From Rhizorhapis sp. SPR117 (GTDB lineage: Bacteria; Pseudomonadota; Alphaproteobacteria; Sphingomonadales; Sphingomonadaceae): a DNA stretch of 6,208 nt. The notes under the pieces were generated by a model. That model was not told the origin of the DNA. It did not search any database and saw nothing but the letters and a program-made list of their open reading frames with translations. Within the stretch, counting starts at the first letter, position 1; the number at the start of each line of letters is the position of its first letter. Position numbers and translations under genes: made by a program. Positions 1 to 6,208 of this stretch are shown here, piece by piece. The stretch is from NCBI RefSeq assembly GCF_021742065.1, contig NZ_JAKKIE010000109.1, forward strand, positions 1 to 6,208. Direction: 5' to 3'.

Positions 1-35
1 TGGTTCAAACATGGGTCAAATCTCAGTGAAAATTT

Positions 36-923
36 ATGCCGCTACCGGGTCACTTCTCAGCGACAATCAACACCAAGCCCACTAACAGCATGGCAGGAAA
101 TGCCGGGCAGGCTGACTATTCGCTAGTAATCAAGGGAGAATCCGTGCCCCGAGGTAGAGGACGGGTCGCCGATTCCATACCGAGCTTCCGAAATACACTG
201 TCAACCGGCGACAAAACCACTCTCGCGCTCGCCTTCTTCCTTGCAAAACTGGACCACGACGGGGCGCTGAATCAAAAGGTGCTAGTGTTTGACGACCCTC
301 TTGCGAGTCATGACAGCCATCGGCGCGGCATGACGGTCGAGGCGATCAAGGACCTGTGTGGGCGCTGCCTCCAGCTTATAGTCCTCTCGCATGATGAGTA
401 TTTCCTTCGTGCCGTTGAGAAGCGATGCGCTGGAACCGGTACGGCTACCTATCAAATCGAGTATACCAATGGTGATGAATGGTCGTCCGCTCAAAGGGTG
501 GACCTAACCGAGCTTTGCCGTTCCGATCATGCTAGGCGGTTGGATAAGCTCAGGGCCTTTGCAGACAATCGACAAGGGGACCCCGACGACGTGGTGCTGA
601 ATGTGCGCCAAGTGCTTGAGACCCATTTCCGCCGATCATATACGGCCTATTTCGCGCACAATCGAAATCTAGGGCAGATGGTGCGTGACATAGAGAACGA
701 AGGCGCTGCCCATCCATGCCATAACTTTCGGAACGGCCTAGATGCCCTAAATGCTGCAACTTGCGATCAACATCACGGTGATGACGCAATCGTGATCCCA
801 AAACGTCGTGTCGATCCCGACGCGCTAAGGGTCATCGTCAACGACGCACTAGAGCTAATCGGCGCACGAAAGCCAGCTTCGACAAACACGGGTCGGCCTT
901 CGCCGTCAATCAATGTTGTCTGA
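36..923 (+). pseudogene. C-terminal part of an AAA_13-type (RloC/PrrC-like) ATPase, truncated or frameshifted
   Basis: The 295-codon open stretch carries the second half of an ABC/SMC-type ATPase. It shows an ABC signature-like LSTGDKTTLALAFF (residues 55-68), Walker B VLVFDDP (82-88) with D-loop SHD (91-93), and an H-loop LIVLSHD (114-120). A C-terminal helical region follows, with RQVLE (191-195) and HH (246-247). This matches the AAA_13 family, which includes the anticodon nucleases PrrC and RloC and many stand-alone, probably defence-linked ATPases. The family is normally much longer and has an N-terminal Walker A and coiled coil; neither is present. The frame is closed by TGA at 27-29, just before the only nearby ATG (36), and no convincing ribosome-binding site precedes it. 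The reading frame starting at base 2 may hold the preceding residues (frameshift near 44-50). Nine CTA leucine codons, plus AGG and AGA arginine codons, contrast with gyrB and suggest foreign origin. Family assignment is fairly sure; whether the gene is broken, or only misread through a sequencing error, is inference. Confidence 0.
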
Positions 924-938
924 AACCGAAGGTTCCGC

Positions 939-971
939 GCTACCCTGAGCGTTTCCCCGGCCAAGGGTAGC
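939..971. repeat. 8-bp perfect inverted repeat after the ATPase fragment
   Basis: GCTACCCT (939-946) and AGGGTAGC (964-971) are exact reverse complements separated by 17 bases. The repeat begins 16 bases after the stop codon of the ATPase fragment and lies between it and the 3' end of tRNA-Thr. It could form a hairpin at the end of the ATPase transcript, but no T-run follows on either strand, so an intrinsic terminator is not supported. A repeat of this size can arise by chance in a window this long. Confidence 0.35.
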
Positions 972-1013
972 CCAAAGCGTGATTCTATAGCAATTTGATT
1001 TATATGAGGAAAA

Positions 1014-1088
<75 letters not shown>

Positions 1089-1134
1089 ATGACCATTTCC
1101 TAGTCCGAGTCATGCCTCGGCCTTTGGAAGCGGG

Positions 1135-1164
1135 CCTATGGCCTTGGCACGGTTGTCTTGTCAA
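1135..1164 (-). promoter_or_regulatory. Candidate promoter of tRNA-Thr
   Basis: On the minus strand a perfect TTGACA (1164-1159) is followed after 18 bases by CATAGG (1140-1135), a weak -10 match. Transcription would begin near 1128 and give a leader of about 40 bases before the tRNA. The exact -35 and the right position and direction favour it; the poor -10 limits confidence. Confidence 0.45.
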
Positions 1165-1170
1165 GGCGGC

Positions 1171-1200
1171 TTGCCCAATTCATGTCAAAATCGCTATTGG
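1171..1200 (+). promoter_or_regulatory. Weak candidate promoter of the 45-codon ORF
   Basis: TTGCCC (1171-1176) and TATTGG (1195-1200) are 18 bases apart. They would place the transcription start at about 1207, the A of the ATG, giving a leaderless message. Both hexamers are poor matches to the sigma-70 consensus. The arrangement mirrors that in front of gyrB, which is the main reason to list it. Confidence 0.22.
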
Positions 1201-1206
1201 CAGGGC

Positions 1207-1344
1207 ATGAGCAAAGGTGACGATGAGCGCGCGCGGCGGCTGGCAGAGGCGTTGAGGGCAAATTTGCGGCGACGCAAGTCCCAGGCGCGTGAAGATGGGC
1301 GCGATGACAAAAGCCCGGAAAAGCCCGCGCCGCAGGATAACTGA
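1207..1344 (+). CDS. Small, highly charged hypothetical protein (45 aa)
   Basis: The predicted product begins MSKGDDERARRLAEAL. It has nine arginines and four lysines with many acidic residues and no cysteine. Residues 5-30 look like one amphipathic, arginine-rich helix (an RRRK run at 21-24), and the tail 31-45 is polar and proline-containing, probably disordered. I recognise the pattern 'ERARRLAEALRxNLRRRK' as resembling small uncharacterised proteins of sphingomonads, but I know no function; nucleic-acid or ribosome binding is only a guess from composition. ATG 1207 is chosen because the charged segment starts there and the residues encoded upstream (from an ATG at 1138) look non-coding. 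No Shine-Dalgarno site is spaced correctly: AGGG at 1202-1205 is too close. The gene lies 86 bases before gyrB on the same strand and is divergent from tRNA-Thr. Confidence 0.62.
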   Translation: MSKGDDERARRLAEALRANLRRRKSQAREDGRDDKSPEKPAPQDN

Positions 1345-1376
1345 CGATGCCTTACCGGCCCTTTGCGGGACAGTGA

Positions 1377-3911
<2,535 letters not shown>

Positions 3912-3960
3912 CGCGCTTTGCTACGGTCAGCCTTTCCTGTCTGCCCTTTCCTGATCTGCT

Positions 3961-4038
3961 ATGCTTATGGTGCCTGGCAAACGCCATTGCCATGTGGTTG
4001 GCGTCATCCTGATCCTTTGGGGCATCGCTATGCTTTGA
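3961..4038 (+). CDS. Possible 25-aa small membrane peptide
   Basis: ATG 3961 opens a short frame ending at TGA 4036-4038. The product has a basic N-terminus (MLMVPGKRHCH) followed by a continuous hydrophobic stretch, VVGVILILWGIAML (residues 12-25), long enough to insert in a membrane with the N-terminus inside. This positive-then-hydrophobic layout is what small membrane proteins look like. Against it, there is no ribosome-binding site (the preceding bases are pyrimidine-rich), a TGA closes the frame at 3952-3954, and such short ORFs arise easily by chance. It lies 49 bases after gyrB. No homologue is recognised. Confidence 0.2.
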   Translation: MLMVPGKRHCHVVGVILILWGIAML

Positions 4039-4102
4039 TCCGGGGTTCGTGCGGGGGGCCATCCTTGACCATTTCACCTCATAAAAATACTGCAGCGTTC
4101 AC

Positions 4103-4139
4103 TTGACGCCATCGAGCGCATTTATATGGATTGCATATT
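4103..4139 (+). promoter_or_regulatory. Candidate promoter and operator of the SDR-ilvE pair
   Basis: TTGACG (4103-4108) is a good -35. The best-spaced -10 is TATGGA (4125-4130, 16-base spacer); TATATG (4123-4128) fits the consensus better but is only 14 bases away. An inverted repeat, ATATG-N5-CATAT (4124-4128 and 4134-4138), overlaps the -10 region, where a dimeric repressor would block transcription. The untranslated leader would be about 70 bases. The region is AT-rich compared with its surroundings. No specific regulator can be named. Confidence 0.3.
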
Positions 4140-4207
4140 CCCTGTGGCTGTGCAGCTCGGCAGAAACACCTACCCGGCACGTTAACGTATATAGAAAGTG
4201 ACAAATT

Positions 4208-4969
4208 ATGCGCATCCAAGGACAATCTGCCATTGTTACTGGTGGTGCATCGGGTTTGGGGGCCGCGACTGCGCGGATGTTGGCGGCAGATGGCGCCAAG
4301 GTTGCGATCTTCGACCTGAACGCAGAAATCGGGCAGGCCTTGGCGCAAGAGATTGGCGGCATATTTGCGCCAGTCAATGTCACTGATGAAGACAGCGTTC
4401 AAGCAGGGCTTGAAACTGCGGCAAAAGCGCATGGCGTGGCGCGCATATTGGTGAACTGCGCGGGAGTGGCGCCTGCGATCAAGGCCGTGGGGAGAGAGTT
4501 CGTGCCGCATCCTATGGGCGATTTCCGCAAGGCAGTCGAGATCAACTTGGTCGGTTCTTTCCTCGTCCTTTCCCGTTTTGCCGCGCGTTTGCAGCAGGCT
4601 GACTCGTTGGGGGAAGAACGCGGCGTAATCATCAACACAGCCTCGGTTGCCGCCTATGATGGTCAAATCGGCCAAGCCGCCTATGCAGCGTCCAAGGGCG
4701 GCGTTGTCAGTATGACTTTGCCGCTTGCGCGCGAATTCGCAAAATCGCTGATCCGGGTGGTCACGATCGCGCCGGGAATTTTCTGGACTCCCATGCTTGC
4801 AGGCTTGCCGCAGGCAGCACAGGACTCACTAGGGCAGCAGGTTCCCCATCCCAGTCGTTTGGGCAAGACGGAGGAATATGCGATGCTGGTGGAGAGCATC
4901 CTTGCAAACCCGATGCTCAACGGAGAAACAATTCGCCTCGATGGTGCAATAAGAATGGCGCCCAGATAG
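4208..4969 (+). CDS. SDR-family 3-hydroxyacyl-CoA dehydrogenase type II (HSD10-like)
   Basis: A 253-residue classical short-chain dehydrogenase, probably oxidising a 3-hydroxyacyl-CoA to a 3-ketoacyl-CoA with NAD+ in the cytoplasm. The cofactor motif TGGASGLG is at 11-18; D36 at the end of strand 2 favours NAD(H) over NADP(H). NCAG is at 83-86. The catalytic set is N113, S146, Y159 and K163 (YAASK), followed by APG (188-190). The sequence DGQIGQAAYAASKGG, the segment VPHPSRLG (212-219) and the end NPMLNGETIRLDGAIRM (234-250) are characteristic of the type II 3-hydroxyacyl-CoA dehydrogenase/17beta-HSD10 group, whose members act in fatty acid beta-oxidation and in isoleucine degradation (2-methyl-3-hydroxybutyryl-CoA). 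Only weak purines (GAAAG at 4194-4198) serve as a ribosome-binding site. ATG 4208 matches the family N-terminus exactly. The aminotransferase gene follows after 41 bases, suggesting co-transcription. The exact substrate is inferred. Confidence 0.9.
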   Translation: MRIQGQSAIVTGGASGLGAATARMLAADGAKVAIFDLNAEIGQALAQEIGGIFAPVNVTDEDSVQAGLETAAKAHGVARILVNCAGVAPAIKAVGREFVPHPMGDFRKAVEINLVGSFLVLSRFAARLQQADSLGEERGVIINTASVAAYDGQIGQAAYAASKGGVVSMTLPLAREFAKSLIRVVTIAPGIFWTPMLAGLPQAAQDSLGQQVPHPSRLGKTEEYAMLVESILANPMLNGETIRLDGAIRMAPR

Positions 4970-4998
4970 AACACATTGCCATTTCGAAGAGCTTTAAT

Positions 4999-5003
4999 GA
5001 AAG
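4999..5003 (+). promoter_or_regulatory. Ribosome-binding site of ilvE
   Basis: GAAAG lies seven bases before ATG 5011. It supports that start over the out-of-frame ATG at 5007-5009, which would be too close to it. Confidence 0.4.
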
Positions 5004-5010
5004 TCCATGC

Positions 5011-6096
5011 ATGAATAATGAGCCATTCTTGTCCATCGTCCCCAATGGATCGCCGGTCGCCGCGCATGAGCGGGCAAGGTTGCTGGAAAATCCGGGCTTT
5101 GGTCGGGTTTTTACCGATCATATGGTTACGATACGCTGGACGCCTGAAAAGGGCTGGCATGCAGGCCAGGTGGCGGCCCGCGCGCCGTTTCAGATCGACC
5201 CGGCCAACGCCGTTCTGCACTATGCCCAGGAAATATTCGAAGGCATGAAGGCGTATCGCACTCAAGACGGCACAATTACATTGTTCCGTCCGCAAGAAAA
5301 TGCGCGGCGTTTTGCCCAATCCGCTGAACGCATGGCCATGCCCCCCCTGCCCGAAGATCTGTTTCTTCAGGCAGTGGAAGCGCTCGTGCGGATCGATAGT
5401 GACTGGATCCCGGAAGGTGACGGTAGCCTCTATTTACGGCCATTCATGTTTGCCAGTGAAACGTTCCTGGGGGTTCGGCCCGCTTCGGAATATATTTTCT
5501 GCGTAATCGCCTGCCCCGTTGGACCTTATTTCAAAGGCGGCAAAAAGCCGATTAAGGTCTGGGTTTCGGATGCCTATACCCGCGCCGCGCCAGGGGGAAC
5601 CGGGACGGCCAAATGTGGTGGAAATTATGCGGCAAGCCTTATTGCTCAGGCCGAAGCGACCCGGCAAGGGTGTGACCAGGTGGTTTTCCTCGATGCGACC
5701 GAACGCCGGTGGATCGAGGAACTGGGCGGTATGAATATTTTCTTCGTCATGGACGATGGATCAATGATTACGCCGCCTCTGGGGACCATCCTGCCAGGCA
5801 TAACGCGCGCTTCGATCATCACGCTGGCTGCTGCCGAGGGTATAAGCGTGATAGAAACGCCCTATTCCTTCGATCAGTGGCGAACGGACGCCACCAGTGG
5901 CCGCCTGCGTGAAACGTTCGCCTGCGGTACGGCGGCAGTCATCGCCGGCATTGGCGAGGTTCGTTATTCAAACGGCTCTTTTGTCATAGGATCCGGCGAG
6001 GACGGGCCGTTGACGGTGCGGCTTCGTGAGCAGCTTGTGGGAATTCAGCGGGGCATTGTCCCGGACAAGTTTGAATGGCTGCACCCGATTACATAA
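5011..6096 (+). CDS. ilvE: Branched-chain amino acid aminotransferase (PLP fold type IV)
   Basis: A 361-residue class IV aminotransferase that interconverts leucine, isoleucine or valine and their 2-oxo acids with 2-oxoglutarate/glutamate. The sequence fits the longer, eukaryote-like BCAT subgroup (about 350-365 residues) rather than the roughly 310-residue E. coli IlvE. Landmarks are NPGFGRVFTDHMV (27-39), HYAQEIFEGMKAYR (70-83), LFRPQENARR (91-100), YLRPFMFASE (141-150), the PLP-binding lysine K201 in GTGTAKCGGNYAASL (196-210), the glutamates of EELGGMNIFF (236-245) that contact the PLP ring nitrogen in this fold, and LPGITR (261-266) with the C-terminal ETFACGTAA (301-309). No residue expected for catalysis is missing. 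It can serve biosynthesis (last step) or degradation (first step) of branched-chain amino acids; the SDR gene 41 bases upstream on the same strand favours a catabolic link, which is inference. The stop codon lies inside a perfect hairpin. Confidence 0.96.
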   Translation: MNNEPFLSIVPNGSPVAAHERARLLENPGFGRVFTDHMVTIRWTPEKGWHAGQVAARAPFQIDPANAVLHYAQEIFEGMKAYRTQDGTITLFRPQENARRFAQSAERMAMPPLPEDLFLQAVEALVRIDSDWIPEGDGSLYLRPFMFASETFLGVRPASEYIFCVIACPVGPYFKGGKKPIKVWVSDAYTRAAPGGTGTAKCGGNYAASLIAQAEATRQGCDQVVFLDATERRWIEELGGMNIFFVMDDGSMITPPLGTILPGITRASIITLAAAEGISVIETPYSFDQWRTDATSGRLRETFACGTAAVIAGIGEVRYSNGSFVIGSGEDGPLTVRLREQLVGIQRGIVPDKFEWLHPIT

Positions 6097-6101
6097 TCGG
6101 G
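6084..6101 (+). terminator. Hairpin overlapping the ilvE stop codon
   Basis: CCCGATT (6084-6090) and AATCGGG (6095-6101) form a perfect 7-bp stem with a 4-base loop (ACAT); the TAA stop at 6094-6096 is partly in the stem. Only a weak pyrimidine-rich tract (CCTGTTCTATCCC) follows, without a real T-run, so it may be an imperfect terminator or a structure that protects the 3' end of the message. Confidence 0.35.
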
Positions 6102-6208
6102 GCCTGTTCTATCCCGTTGTCTGATGGCATCAAAAAACGTATGGCCCGCCCCGTTTGCAAGGTAGATTTTGAGATGCTCTGATCAGTCTGCGTCAACGTA
6201 TACGGTCT
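6097..6208. other. Non-coding end of the window
   Basis: No coding frame, tRNA or convincing promoter is visible after ilvE. An A6 run at 6132-6137 would read as T6 on the minus strand and might belong to a terminator of a minus-strand gene beyond the window, but the stem before it (CAAACG with CGTTT) is short and has a 12-base loop. An 8-base palindrome, CGTATACG, lies at 6197-6204. Confidence 0.4.

Noticed and set aside
1141..1167. Inverted repeat GCCTTG...CAAGGC
   Set aside because: Six-base arms with a 15-base spacer are expected by chance and overlap the tRNA promoter without an evident role.
4126..4185. 19-codon frame upstream of the SDR as an attenuator leader peptide
   Set aside because: It is not rich in isoleucine, leucine or valine codons and no alternative hairpins or terminator follow.
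4188..4195. TATATAGA as the -10 of an SDR promoter
   Set aside because: No -35-like sequence lies 16-18 bases upstream (4165-4172 reads AACACCTA).
4079..4675. Long minus-strand frame opposite the SDR gene
   Set aside because: It is the antisense shadow of a clearly coding SDR with all family motifs, and its product has no recognisable domain.
4997..5014. Five-codon mini-ORF whose TGA overlaps the ilvE ATG (ATGA)
   Set aside because: Too short to judge and without its own ribosome-binding site; the overlap is likely chance.

Overview
The window looks like a piece of an alphaproteobacterial chromosome, most likely a sphingomonad (Sphingomonadales). This rests on the GyrB sequence style (826 residues, with a Gram-negative-type insert in the TOPRIM half), the tRNA-Thr(GGT), moderately high GC with GC-ending codons in gyrB, and the weak or absent Shine-Dalgarno sites. 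The genus cannot be resolved by eye.

Layout, left to right. Positions 1-923 hold the C-terminal part of a large AAA_13-type (RloC/PrrC-like) ATPase. It keeps the ABC signature, Walker B, D-loop and H-loop, but its frame is closed by a TGA at 27-29, and the visible upstream homology seems to continue in another frame, so it is probably a broken defence or accessory gene. Positions 924-1206 hold an 8-bp inverted repeat, a tRNA-Thr(GGT) gene on the minus strand with an unusual extended leader/trailer helix, and the tRNA promoter. A 45-codon basic, charged small ORF (1207-1344) follows. Then comes gyrB (1431-3911), complete and with all catalytic motifs, preceded by a promoter whose predicted start falls on the ATG. 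Positions 3912-4207 are non-coding or nearly so; they contain a possible 25-residue membrane peptide and a candidate promoter/operator. A pair of same-strand metabolic genes closes the window: a type II 3-hydroxyacyl-CoA dehydrogenase-like SDR (4208-4969) and a branched-chain aminotransferase, ilvE (5011-6096), 41 bp apart. A perfect hairpin overlaps the ilvE stop codon. Positions 6097-6208 show no gene.

How the parts relate. tRNA-Thr and gyrB are core genes. The ATPase fragment lies beyond the 3' end of the tRNA, the usual side for integrated islands, and it uses rare CTA, AGG and AGA codons more than gyrB, so it may be the eroded edge of an island. The SDR and aminotransferase plausibly act in one pathway: BCAT starts branched-chain amino acid breakdown, and SDRs of this HSD10-like type oxidise 2-methyl-3-hydroxybutyryl-CoA in isoleucine degradation. 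I found no complete undescribed system. The points best worth a second look are the broken ATPase with its possible RNase-like residues, the pre-tRNA helix, the apparently leaderless gyrB promoter overlapping a GANTC site, and the SDR-BCAT pair with its inverted-repeat operator candidate.
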